18,985 nucleotides of DNA. Source: Trichomonas tenax (taxonomy: Eukaryota > Parabasalia > Trichomonadida > Trichomonadidae). Made by a program: the position numbers and the translations under genes. The number at the start of each line of letters is the position of its first letter. Within the stretch, counting starts at the first letter, position 1. Shown here in pieces: positions 9,590 through 17,813 of the stretch. The stretch lies in contig JALKBU010000985.1 of NCBI GenBank assembly GCA_023091735.1, positions 1 through 18,985 on the forward strand, in the 5' to 3' direction. A model generated the notes under the pieces. It had not been told where the DNA came from. It did no database searches and saw nothing but the letters and a program-made list of their open reading frames with translations.

Positions 9590-9900
9590 TCCCGCTGTAT
9601 GCCTCAGTGTTGTTTTTCGATCAAATGACCCGTTCATATAAGATTTTTCATTCGAGATTTCGCATTTTTTTGAAACAACTCGTCAAAAGGAAAGCACGAC
9701 AATTCAACAGTTCTGCTGATCGTGGTGATGCTGTTGGAACAATCGGCACGGCCCAGATTCGATAAAACGAAATGACACAAATTTCATATTTTTGTCTTAT
9801 TATTACACGAATACATCGGAATCCGATAATCTGATCCGATCTTTTGTGCTGCGTAGGTGCTTTCAAGGATATGATCCTCTCTTATTTGGCTAATTCTTAT
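9590..9900. other. GC-elevated island, possible structured RNA
   Basis: Base composition rises clearly above the flanking AT-rich DNA, yet no convincing protein is encoded. The 72-codon minus-strand frame is Cys/Arg-rich and resembles nothing I know. Structure is present: TTCAACAG (9703-9710) can pair with CTGTTGGA (9731-9738) including one G-U pair, and ATCGGA-A-TCCGAT (9815-9827) is a palindrome, with ATCCGAT repeated nearby. A T5 run (9789-9793) follows a stretch vaguely like a U6 snRNA 3' end. No known RNA family can be assigned. Confidence 0.3.
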
Positions 9901-10689
9901 TACATGAATTGAACGTTGTTTAATACATTCTCATTCATGTATTATGTCAATACTCATTGAATATGATGTGTCGCTTGCTTCTCTCTTAATGTTGGGCCAA
10001 TTTACAATAATTTAAGTTTAATGTTGTAATTTGCCTTATAATCATATGCAGGTAGATGTGATGAATCATAATTTAGTTTTAAAAATTGTATATTTTGATT
10101 GTATTAGCGAAATCTTATCTGATATTGTCTTCACGATGGCTTTGGTAAGCTTGCTGCATGGTCATAAGACTATACTACATCCATGCATTAATAGGGAATC
10201 GCGTGCAGCCTCGTTTTGAGTTATAATTAATTGAGGAAAAATAATATTTTAAATGATCGGCTATCTTTATATGCAAAGCATTAATCAAGTGTTGCTTGAT
10301 ATAATTCTATTTACTCAAGAACTTAATTTAGATAATAAAAAGAATCTCAATCTAAAATATTCTCATTTTTGCATCATCCTTTGTTACTATCTTCACTGCT
10401 CGAATTTAATAGTATTCAACAGGTTAAATGATGATATACTCAATCTTTTGACATTGATATCGAACAATATTGTTAAACTATTAGATTGAGGTCCATAAAT
10501 AAGAAATTAAAGACTAAAATAACTTTTTTGAATATGTATGATATTGGTTTTATTCTATTATGAATATTGAATTATTGAACATTCAATTAATTAAAGATAT
10601 TGAAAGTTTGTTCAAACATTTAAAATATGTATATGAATTATATGATGAATATTATACTTAAATAGCCCAAATCGATGGTTTTTGATTTG

Positions 10690-10700
10690 ACGGTCACTTT
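10690..10700 (+). promoter_or_regulatory. Initiator-like element of the katanin p80 gene
   Basis: TCACTTT (10694-10700) fits the trichomonad initiator TCAYTWY, with predicted transcription start at A10696 and a 24-nt 5' leader before ATG 10720. It overlaps ACGGTCACT (10690-10698), the motif shared with the giant gene promoter. Confidence 0.55.
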
Positions 10701-10719
10701 TATCAAAATTTTAGCATAA

Positions 10720-12240
10720 ATGAATGACGCTCCAAAATTAATTCCAGTTCACAGCACTCAAGCGCGTGAAGGCGCAATCACTTCAATGACGATAGGCCCA
10801 AACACCGGCCTCGTTTTTGCGTCTGCTGGTGCAGACAAAGTCCTTAATTTGTGGGCGATTGGGAAAGAAACGCCATGTGCGTGCTTCAAGAACCTGAATT
10901 CTTACGTCACATCGATGGAATTCCAGCGCACGGAAGAAGTCATCGCGTGTGGAACGAATGGAGGCTCAGTTATGCTGTTTGATATTGCAGCTGAGAAAAC
11001 AATCTCACAATGGGCCGCGTCATCATCCAAAGTCGGAGGACTGACGTTCGATCCATCAAATATGGAAACAATCGTCACTTGTGGACAGGACGGAAAGGTC
11101 CAAATTTTAGCACAGAATTGCCACGCGCCAATTGCAACATTCAATGTGAGCCACGACGAACTCACTACGATCGCTCTTTCTCCTGATGGAAGATACTTCG
11201 CTGCAAGTGGACTAGATAAAGTTGTTAATATCTATGATATTCGATCTAACCAGATTTTGGCGTACCACGAGCTCCACCAGGATGCTGTCACAGCGCTTCA
11301 GTTCCATCCAACAGAAAATATTCTTGCTTCGGGAGGAAAGGACAGATCTATTCATTTCTTCTCACTCGATACTTTCACAGAAATTGAACCAACGCTACAG
11401 AAGAACACAGCTGAAATTGCATCGATTAGATGGCATCCAAAGGGAACAACAGCACTTTCTATTTCAAAATCTTTGTTAAATGTCGTCGGTGTCAATCCAA
11501 ATCAAGTTTTCGATAGATTTAAGTATTCCCTTGGAACAGTTTATGACACACAGATCGTTGGAGGCAATGTTGTCATTGCTTCTGCGATGTCGAATCATAT
11601 CACGTTGAACAGAGTTAAACTTGATACATTACAACCATATTCGCCATACTCAAAGAAATCTGCACCACGAAGAAGCGATGCTTCAAGCGCTTCTCCATCA
11701 AAATATCCAATGAAACGTCAATCAACACCAACATCATTCAATTGCAACGAAAACAAAGTATACGCTGAATTCAGACGCGAACGTCCTGAATTTACAACCC
11801 AAATGATCGAGAGGGGTTCAAGAATTACGAGATTAGGAGATATGATTGAGGAATCAGGCTTAGAAGCAACAATAGAAACAGTTGCAAGTGGTGGAGACCT
11901 TCAACCAGAAATTGCATCAATTATTTTGAGAAGACCGAAAGCAATCAAATTAGAAAGTGCTGCTCCTGTTATGATTATCGCCAACAAACTCTTTGAAACA
12001 CAGCCAGATGTCGCATTAACATTAATTGACTCGATTATGAACACGTTTGGGAAAATTATTTTTGCTACGATGAGAACAAACGGAGCAGATGCCAATCTTG
12101 AAGAAAGAAAAGCAAGATGTGAGGAAATGCTTGATGCTTACAGATTGAATTTGCCTGAAATCCAAAGATTGGCTAAATTCAAGAATCCTCTCAAGAAGGC
12201 TGCCGATGATATCCTCCTTCAGTGGAGATCTTTCAGCTAA
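10720..12240 (+). CDS. KATNB1: Katanin p80 (B1) regulatory subunit
   Basis: The product is 506 residues. Residues about 10-300 form a WD40 propeller: repeats end in units such as VLNLWAI, VMLFDI, VNIYDIR and IHFFSL, and the HPTENILASGGKDRSIHFF repeat closely follows the katanin p80 pattern. A short Ser/Pro/basic linker (about 310-345) joins a C-terminal helical con80 domain (about 350-506). The con80 domain carries the LEERKARCEEMLDAY helix, equivalent to the SREERLHKC-type helix of animal p80. Con80 binds the p60 AAA ATPase, and the WD40 part targets the complex to microtubules, so the product should direct microtubule severing in flagella, spindle or axostyle. It is shorter than animal p80 (about 655 residues), mostly through the linker. 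The con80 end separates it from other WD40 proteins such as NEDD1. Confidence 0.88.
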   Translation: MNDAPKLIPVHSTQAREGAITSMTIGPNTGLVFASAGADKVLNLWAIGKETPCACFKNLNSYVTSMEFQRTEEVIACGTNGGSVMLFDIAAEKTISQWAASSSKVGGLTFDPSNMETIVTCGQDGKVQILAQNCHAPIATFNVSHDELTTIALSPDGRYFAASGLDKVVNIYDIRSNQILAYHELHQDAVTALQFHPTENILASGGKDRSIHFFSLDTFTEIEPTLQKNTAEIASIRWHPKGTTALSISKSLLNVVGVNPNQVFDRFKYSLGTVYDTQIVGGNVVIASAMSNHITLNRVKLDTLQPYSPYSKKSAPRRSDASSASPSKYPMKRQSTPTSFNCNENKVYAEFRRERPEFTTQMIERGSRITRLGDMIEESGLEATIETVASGGDLQPEIASIILRRPKAIKLESAAPVMIIANKLFETQPDVALTLIDSIMNTFGKIIFATMRTNGADANLEERKARCEEMLDAYRLNLPEIQRLAKFKNPLKKAADDILLQWRSFS

Positions 12241-12834
12241 CTTTTGTTATTTTTATAAATGTATTTTTTAGATTTTCAAAAGGAAACTATCAAAATCCAA
12301 CGCGCTTTATAACATGTTGATATATTAAATAGATTCATCTCTAAATCTCATGTCAAACCTCACTAAATTGAAGTAATTTTTGATTCCAAATCGTCAATTC
12401 TTTCATAATAAATCAATTTTGTTGGGAAATTATTAATTTACTACTAAAATTATAATCATTTGTTTATTTATTTTAGGGTGCAAATCTTTAAATTATAAAG
12501 AAAATTAAAAATTGAAATAATTTTCATTAAATATTTTAGTTGGATAATTAAAAGATTTGGAACTTTAACTATTAAACAATGTACAGCATAGGAGGGGCTG
12601 ATCAAAAATTTCCAAAATTAGGAGGCGTTATTGATAATAATGCGAAAATATTATTTGATAATCGCTTTTTTGACTATCAAAAGCAAAAAAATCATTACCA
12701 AAAGATCGGCAATGTGAGTATATATGGCAACCATGCGATCTTGATAAATATTTTCCAAACTAATGAAAATGATCCGAAATTCCGATAAAATACAGCCAAA
12801 TGAACAGAGTTATGAATGTTTATTATCTGCAATT
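12241..12834. other. Convergent spacer between katanin p80 and ARF
   Basis: This AT-rich stretch holds the 3' regions of the plus-strand katanin gene and the minus-strand ARF gene. The only frame of note is 12579-12788 (+), listed separately at low confidence. Confidence 0.5.
12579..12788 (+). CDS. Small hypothetical ORF (69 aa), doubtful
   Basis: An ATG-started frame of 69 codons encodes an Asn/Lys/Phe/Ile-rich peptide without a recognisable domain, signal peptide or membrane segment. It ends 46 bp before the ARF stop codon on the other strand, so it lies in the probable ARF 3' region. No initiator-like element is seen before its ATG. It could be a chance frame in AT-rich DNA or a gene relic. 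Confidence 0.15.
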   Translation: MYSIGGADQKFPKLGGVIDNNAKILFDNRFFDYQKQKNHYQKIGNVSIYGNHAILINIFQTNENDPKFR

Positions 12835-13380
12835 TTAGAAGTGCTGGTTGATCTGATCGCCGAGCCAGTCAAGACCCTCATAAAGGCCATCACCTGTTGT
12901 GGCACAGCAGCCCTGAACCTGCCATGGGCGGTTTGTGATTGTGTTAAGGCGAAGTCTGTTGCCGAGTTCCTGTGGCTTAACAGCGTTTGGAAGATCCTGC
13001 TTGTTAGCGTAAACGAGAAGGATGGCATCACGGAGCTCATCTTCCTCGAGAAGCTTGTGGAGCTCATCGCGGGCCTCATCGATACGGCCAACATCGTTAG
13101 AGTCGACAACGAAGATTAAGCCCTGCGTGTTGTGGAAGTAGTGGCGCCATAGAGCACGAATTCTGTCCTGGCCACCGACATCCCAAACGTTCATGTTGAA
13201 GCCCTTGTATTCGATTGTTTCGACGTTGAAGCCGATTGTTGGGATTGTTGTAACGTGTTCTCCAAGCTTGAGTTTGTAGAGGACTGTTGTCTTACCGGCG
13301 GCATCAAGGCCGAGCATGAGGACACGTGTTTCGCGGTTGCCGAACCACTTCTTGAATGTTTCACTGAAGAGGAGTCCCAT
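12835..13380 (-). CDS. ARF: ARF-family small GTPase
   Basis: The product is 181 residues, the usual ARF length. Gly2 is available for N-myristoylation, followed by the amphipathic helix ([12 protein letters not shown]). GTP-binding motifs are all intact: P-loop GLDAAGKT (24-31), switch [10 protein letters not shown] with its Thr48, WDVGGQ with Gln71, NKQD (126-129) and the C-A-T base-contact motif (159-161). This is a class I/II ARF like ARF1, which on GTP binding recruits coat proteins and lipid enzymes to Golgi membranes. Codons are strikingly C/G-ending compared with the neighbours (many AAG, CTC, GGC), as expected of a highly expressed gene. The stop is TAA followed by A, the UAAA context reported as the trichomonad polyadenylation signal. 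No clear initiator was seen upstream. Confidence 0.96.
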   Translation of the reverse strand: MGLLFSETFKKWFGNRETRVLMLGLDAAGKTTVLYKLKLGEHVTTIPTIGFNVETIEYKGFNMNVWDVGGQDRIRALWRHYFHNTQGLIFVVDSNDVGRIDEARDELHKLLEEDELRDAILLVYANKQDLPNAVKPQELGNRLRLNTITNRPWQVQGCCATTGDGLYEGLDWLGDQINQHF

Positions 13381-14111
13381 CGATGAAAAAACTGTTTGGT
13401 CGGTTTACGAATTTTTTTCGTGAGAATTCCGAAATTTCATTTTTTGGTACAGAACATCATATATTTTTGTGTTTTTGCTATTTATAGATTCAAAAAGTGA
13501 TAATTCGGCATAATCAAATATTGAATGCTTTTTTCCTGAATTTCGTTGGAAATGAGTTATTCCATTATACTACATAGGCCTTCTGTATCCAACTCTCATT
13601 CACTCCATTGTTATCTTCAATGATTAAAATTTGGTTGAAATATATTGTTCTAATCATTCATTTTAACATAACCAGTGACTTAGCATACATCAATATATTA
13701 ATGTTTTTATTTCTTCAAAGGTTAATTTAATCTTTATTATCATTCAAAATAACATTTTTTTAAACTTAACTTTCAACATTAGATTTATTCTATAAAAGAC
13801 CATTAAAATTATTTAATAAATGCTAGAATTTTCACAATGATGATATTATTTAATCTCATATATTTTTCTTTATATTCATATGGACACACTGTATTTATGC
13901 TTCTATACTCTATGTGTAAATATTTAAATATACAAATTATTGCTATTACTAAATATAAAAAATGAATATTTATTTTTTGATAACATTTTAGTTAGATTTA
14001 GAAAATAGAAGTCTTAGTGCTATTCTAAAATTTGATCATAGTTCTGTTATTGAAAATAGTATAATATTCAGTTGAATAGATGAATGTTCATTAATTTTAC
14101 AAAATAATAAG
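13381..14111. other. AT-rich spacer
   Basis: This lies between two minus-strand genes: the ARF promoter is on the left and the 3' region of the capping-enzyme homologue is on the right. I see only AT-rich unique sequence, with no frame, RNA gene or repeat that can be supported. Confidence 0.55.
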
Positions 14112-15749
14112 TTACTTAGTGGATGGCATCCTCTTTATCGCCTCGTCCTGCCAGAGTTTTGCAATCTCTCTGGCATTCCTATGGTTCTTGTAAAAATCTA
14201 ATATTCCATTGACGAAGCTATAAGTGTGAGGAAGCTCATTCTTGCACACAGAGAGTGGAATCAAGTGGCCATCATTTGTATTGACTTCAAATCTAACAAC
14301 GTAGTTATCCATCGAACCACGTTTCATATGCTCACTAATATCCATATAGCTGACAGCAATGAGCGAGTTTCCATCATCTGTGCGGGCATATAATAATACA
14401 TCTGTTTCAGAGGATAATCTCATCAATAACAATAAAGTCTGGCGCTGCGGGATATACATGAAATTACCAACATTTCCACGACGCTGAACAAGAACTAAAC
14501 CTTCAACGTCGAACTTGTGAAGCTTGTAAAAATCCACTGTGTCATCGAAAAGCTTCGTTGTCGCATCAGTCAGGCGGCCAACAGGGCGGTACATTAAGCG
14601 CACTCTGCTGTTTGACACTGGCTGAAGACGAGGAAGGAGATAAAGCCATAATGTGTCTGTGCGAATGTTGATGTCGTCATTGTGGAAGTAGCGCTTCTCG
14701 ATGCGCAGGATGTCTGAGAGATAGATGTTGATCTTATCCTCCATCGGAACAGCATAACCAACAGCGACAAATGGAAGATCCGTGAGAATCTTATATTCAA
14801 CTCTCCAAAATCTGTGGAAGCCATAATGGATGTAAATATAGCGGGCGTCATCTGAGCAAATGATTACAGGAGTTCCACGAGGAACCATTGAAATTCTGTA
14901 GACATTTTTAGAAAATTCATTCATCAATGAGTCATTCCAAACTCTGTACGATGGAATGATTCCTGACTTTGAGTTGATGAATGTGGCACCAACAGCATCA
15001 TTGACAAGATCTTGCAGCTTGTTAATCAAATTAGAATCCTTCATTTCAAGACCATATTTATCTAATCTGGGTGTCGCTTCGAGCCTGAATGGAATATCGA
15101 CTGATTCGCAGATGAATTTGTTCTCTTTCATCCACTTTGGTAATTTTGGTTCTTGTATCTTAACTTTTTCAGGTGAAAGATTTGAAAGAACTTCGAGAGG
15201 CTCTCTGTCGTAAATCCCCGGTGGCCTTGACTGCGCAAACTGCTTCAAAGCTTCGTTATATGACATTTTACCGTATTTCATGAGATAACTGCAAATAAAG
15301 AATCCAGAACTGTTTCCGCCATGTCTGGAGGCAACAACGAAGTAGATGTTGAAGTTCGCAAGTGATTGGTTATTGATATATTGATTGACTTTTGCGCAGA
15401 AGTCAACAATATCAACTTCTCTATATCTATCTGGTGAAAATGGAACATAAACGATATTTTGTTTGCTGATTTCAGCTTCAGTTTCAGATTCAATTTTTTC
15501 AGTGTCGAAATAAAAGAATGTCTTTGGTTTATCGGATTTGATTTCGTTGCGAAGGTGATCGATCATCGAAGATATTGTCCATTTTTTGTTGTCAGGGAGA
15601 AATGTTTGAAGAGAATCCGGATACGGGCGTTTAGCCGGCACAAAAAACGCGTTTTCTTGGCCAGGAAGAGGAATGGCAGTGCCGCAGGCAGGGCAAGATA
15701 ACCAGAAGTCTGGAATCTTGTTTATCCGCCGGAGTTTTGCTTCCTTCAT
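14112..15749 (-). CDS. mRNA capping enzyme homologue, both active sites lost
   Basis: The product is 545 residues with the order of the animal/plant bifunctional capping enzyme: Cys-type RNA triphosphatase (about 9-190), then guanylyltransferase (about 215-525). Diagnostic matches are NKIPDFWLSCP at the N-terminus (animal NKIPPRWLNCP) and GFFIC followed by FAQSRPPGIY (150-153 and 171-180). The catalytic loop HCTHGFNRTG aligns with ASRHGGNSSG (140-149): the nucleophile Cys is Ser141 and the phosphate-binding Arg is Ser147. In the second domain, motif I SWKADGTR aligns with SMVPRGTP (287-294), so the GMP-accepting Lys is Val289 and the Asp is Arg291. Motif III DGE is VGY (330-332). Motif IV is VEGLVL (415-420). 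Motif V LKWK becomes LLMR, and motif VI RxDK becomes VCKN (501-504). The frame is long, intact and without stops, so this is not a decaying gene. It is probably a non-catalytic capping-enzyme-fold protein, perhaps RNA 5'-end or RNA polymerase II binding. That role is inference. Confidence 0.85.
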   Translation of the reverse strand: MKEAKLRRINKIPDFWLSCPACGTAIPLPGQENAFFVPAKRPYPDSLQTFLPDNKKWTISSMIDHLRNEIKSDKPKTFFYFDTEKIESETEAEISKQNIVYVPFSPDRYREVDIVDFCAKVNQYINNQSLANFNIYFVVASRHGGNSSGFFICSYLMKYGKMSYNEALKQFAQSRPPGIYDREPLEVLSNLSPEKVKIQEPKLPKWMKENKFICESVDIPFRLEATPRLDKYGLEMKDSNLINKLQDLVNDAVGATFINSKSGIIPSYRVWNDSLMNEFSKNVYRISMVPRGTPVIICSDDARYIYIHYGFHRFWRVEYKILTDLPFVAVGYAVPMEDKINIYLSDILRIEKRYFHNDDINIRTDTLWLYLLPRLQPVSNSRVRLMYRPVGRLTDATTKLFDDTVDFYKLHKFDVEGLVLVQRRGNVGNFMYIPQRQTLLLLMRLSSETDVLLYARTDDGNSLIAVSYMDISEHMKRGSMDNYVVRFEVNTNDGHLIPLSVCKNELPHTYSFVNGILDFYKNHRNAREIAKLWQDEAIKRMPSTK

Positions 15750-16202
15750 CTTTGTAAAACTTTTGGCGGTTTTGTAAAATGTAAATAATTTTTGGCGGGG
15801 TTTTCAATTTTAATAAGACAGGATCAATTTTGACCATTTTAAACACTATATTTGATATATTTATAAATATTATATTATAATTTTCAAATCAATTTAGCAT
15901 AATATTGACAATTTTCTATTATTATAATATTTTTTATTTCATTATATTTCATTTGCCATCATATAGAACTACATTAGTATTTCACTTTTTAGCTTTGCGA
16001 TTGTTCAACAATCGAATAAATAAATTTAAAAAAAATATATTTTGATAAATAAGCTTGTCAAGTTAATATGAGCTTTTATTGTTGATGTTAAATTGATTTA
16101 TATCGGAATGAATATCATGACATGATTTTTTTTTTGAAAAAATGTGATATATATGATAGAAATTGTTTCTTTCTTTAAAACAAATAAAGGATAGAAGAAA
16201 AA
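15750..16202. other. AT-rich spacer with capping-homologue upstream region
   Basis: This separates two minus-strand genes. Its left 60 bp hold the repeated TTTTGGCGG elements listed separately. The rest is very AT-rich, and I see no gene or RNA in it. Confidence 0.55.
15751..15798 (-). promoter_or_regulatory. Duplicated TTTTGGCGG and TTTGTAAAA upstream elements
   Basis: Directly before the capping-homologue ATG (15749), TTTTGGCGG occurs at 15761-15769 and again at 15790-15798; on the gene strand this reads CCGCCAAAA. TTTGTAAAA occurs at 15751-15759 and 15771-15779. The spacings are 29 and 20 bp. TTTGGCGG resembles E2F-type sites. No TCAYTWY initiator is present, so these elements may be the promoter. 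Confidence 0.4.
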
Positions 16203-17504
16203 TTAACAAATATTGCAGTTCGACTTTTTCTTTGAAGAGCTCTCCCGTAATCTCTGAATAATCTGGCAAGCCATAAGATTCTTGCTGATTCCTTCATCAT
16301 TCTTCTGCGCTGCGACGAGCCTTTCCGCATTTTGCTCACAAGAACAGAGAATGTAGTATTCATTCAATGATGGAACTAAAATATTTGAGCCATCAGAGTT
16401 ATATGATTTAGAAAACTCGTGGAGATGAATGAAAGTCGAGTGAACACACTGGTGGTCCTTTGGAGCGAACTGGTCACTCTGGCACGTGAGTTTGCTATCA
16501 TCATTGATAGCACGAGTGTAAGGAATTGGAGAAAATGGAATTGGCTTTGGATAACACATTTTAAGTGCCTTGTTAAGTTTCCTGAGTCTCGATGGCATCT
16601 CTGCATAGATGTGATCTGCTAAAACAAGGTCTGGAGGCATTGTTAAAATGATTTTGAATTTGTGGTATCTAAATGCAACAAAAAGATGCGGAATTCCTCC
16701 ATAGAAAATAGGCTGCTGATAAACAGAAGTAATCCCACGTGCATCTGTATATAAACCCAACAGCCAAGAAAAATCACTTTGACAAACAGGATTATGAAGG
16801 TACATATACTTAAATTTCTTTCTCATTGCAAATGATATAGCTCTAGTAACTTCCGGATCGAGCGTAGTATAAATAACTCTGTGTTTTGAATACAAAATTA
16901 TAATATTATCAAAGTATTTTGGTTCTTGGTTGAGAATTTCCTGGCAAATAATGTTGATGTCATCACTGACATCCGAGTTTTGAACCTGAATGTTTTGTGA
17001 ATGATAAGAATCATAAAGATAAGTAATATCTAAGCTATTCCAGTTGATTGATTCGACGATATACTTGAATCCTTCTGAAATTTTCGATGTAATTCTTTTT
17101 AGTATCGATTCATTCTCGGAATTTGTTTCATCTTCAGGAATTGGAACGAAAAAGTGAGAGAACATCATCTTGCAGTATCTCAGAAGCGAACTTGTGAGTG
17201 ATCTCTTGTTGGCATTCGTAGAACTAAGCGATACAGCCATCCAAATCGGTCCATAAAGTTTAAGAAGACCAATTTCGTGATCTTTCGTGTTCACGTAATC
17301 GCATGGTTCCGATGTTCCCCATTTTTCGCAGAAATTGATGAATGTTATTAAAAGTCCGGTGATATTTAATTTGAAGTTTTCTTGCTGTTCTTTTTGTGAA
17401 TAGAACCAATAGATCGTCGGATCTGCGCCTTCTTTCGTCGGTGGAACCGCATCAAAAACAATAAAAGCATGAAGTTTTGATGACTGAGATTCAATTTCAG
17501 TCAT
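16203..17504 (-). CDS. CCZ1: CCZ1-like longin protein with C-terminal CaaX box
   Basis: The product is 433 residues. The N-terminus (about 11-95: HAFIVFDAVPP, then YWFYSQKE, LLITFINFCEKW and GPIWMAVSL) follows the first longin domain of the CCZ1/INTU/HPS4 family. A second longin-like part lies near 195-250 (IICQEIL, NIIILYSKHRVIYTTLD) and a third near 275-425. CCZ1 pairs with MON1 as the guanine-nucleotide exchange factor that activates Rab7 on late endosomes. The length is near that of animal CCZ1 (about 480). Oddly, the protein ends KKKSNCNIC: a basic stretch and a Cys-Asn-Ile-Cys CaaX box, which predicts farnesylation, a feature I do not know from other CCZ1 proteins. HPS4/INTU-type relatives are the alternative. 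An initiator lies 4 bp before the ATG. Confidence 0.68.
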   Translation of the reverse strand: MTEIESQSSKLHAFIVFDAVPPTKEGADPTIYWFYSQKEQQENFKLNITGLLITFINFCEKWGTSEPCDYVNTKDHEIGLLKLYGPIWMAVSLSSTNANKRSLTSSLLRYCKMMFSHFFVPIPEDETNSENESILKRITSKISEGFKYIVESINWNSLDITYLYDSYHSQNIQVQNSDVSDDINIICQEILNQEPKYFDNIIILYSKHRVIYTTLDPEVTRAISFAMRKKFKYMYLHNPVCQSDFSWLLGLYTDARGITSVYQQPIFYGGIPHLFVAFRYHKFKIILTMPPDLVLADHIYAEMPSRLRKLNKALKMCYPKPIPFSPIPYTRAINDDSKLTCQSDQFAPKDHQCVHSTFIHLHEFSKSYNSDGSNILVPSLNEYYILCSCEQNAERLVAAQKNDEGISKNLMACQIIQRLRESSSKKKSNCNIC

Positions 17505-17813
17505 TTAGGAAATGATATTTTTTTCCAATCTGATTTTTTCATATTTACTTCTTATCCATCGTCTAATATGATTATATTTCACTTTTTTCACAATTTAATT
17601 TTACTATCAAATTATCAAACGACATCAACTATAATTCTCTTAACCCAGTTAAAATATTGCTTCTTCAGCTTATGTATTTTTGGTAATTAATACTCAAACA
17701 CAAAAATATATTTTTGATGAAATAAATATCATAAAAATTAAGGGGTAACAAGTCGAGATAATATTTAATTAACAAATAAAAGTGGCAGGGTAGTATGTAA
17801 CATCTCGAGATTT
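17505..17813. other. Spacer between prefoldin and CCZ1-like genes
   Basis: AT-rich. It holds the CCZ1-like promoter on the right-gene side and the prefoldin upstream neighbour's 3' context. A 7-bp inverted repeat (TCGAGAT 17753-17759 / ATCTCGA 17802-17808) lies just beyond the prefoldin stop; nothing else is visible. Confidence 0.45.
17509..17515 (-). promoter_or_regulatory. Initiator TCATTTC of the CCZ1-like gene
   Basis: On the minus strand TCATTTC is an exact match to the trichomonad initiator TCAYTWY and is separated from the ATG (17504-17502) by four bases. The predicted transcription start at the A complementary to 17513 gives a 9-nt leader, within the very short leaders known for trichomonads. 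Confidence 0.6.

Larger units (their letters stand above)
9137..10719. other. Long divergent spacer with a GC-elevated island
   Basis: This lies between the divergent ubiquitin-like and katanin p80 genes, so both promoters must be in it. Most is very AT-rich. Short frames at 9648-9866 (-), 10031-10219 (+) and 10253-10489 (+) look like chance openings or non-coding sequence. AAAACTGCTT occurs twice (9494-9503 and 9571-9580). The island at about 9590-9900 is listed separately. Confidence 0.55.

Noticed and set aside
9772..9793. U6 snRNA-like 3' end (ATGACAC, then ATTTCATATTTTT)
   Set aside because: The ACAGAGA box and AGC triad required upstream in U6 are absent, so the likeness is limited to a few words.
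9648..9866. 72-codon minus-strand frame
   Set aside because: Composition is Cys/Arg/Ile mixed with no domain, there is no initiator upstream, and a frame of this size is expected by chance where GC content rises.
10059..10122. C box GTGATGA followed by CTGA, as in a C/D snoRNA
   Set aside because: No terminal stem and no C'/D' pair were found. Single short boxes are common by chance.
10031..10219. 62-codon plus-strand frame
   Set aside because: It begins at TTG, not ATG, and its only ATGs lie inside. It shows no family resemblance.
10253..10489. 78-codon plus-strand frame rich in Leu, Ile and Asn
   Set aside because: With roughly 1 in 11 codons being a stop in such AT-rich DNA, about one frame this long is expected by chance in the non-coding part of the window. 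No domain or clear membrane topology is seen.
10720..11620. Generic WD40 or NEDD1-type protein
   Set aside because: The C-terminal con80 domain with the LEERKARCEEML helix identifies katanin p80.
14112..15749. Ordinary active mRNA capping enzyme
   Set aside because: The catalytic Cys, Arg and Lys positions read clearly as Ser141, Ser147 and Val289 in the DNA, so activity by the known mechanisms is not expected.
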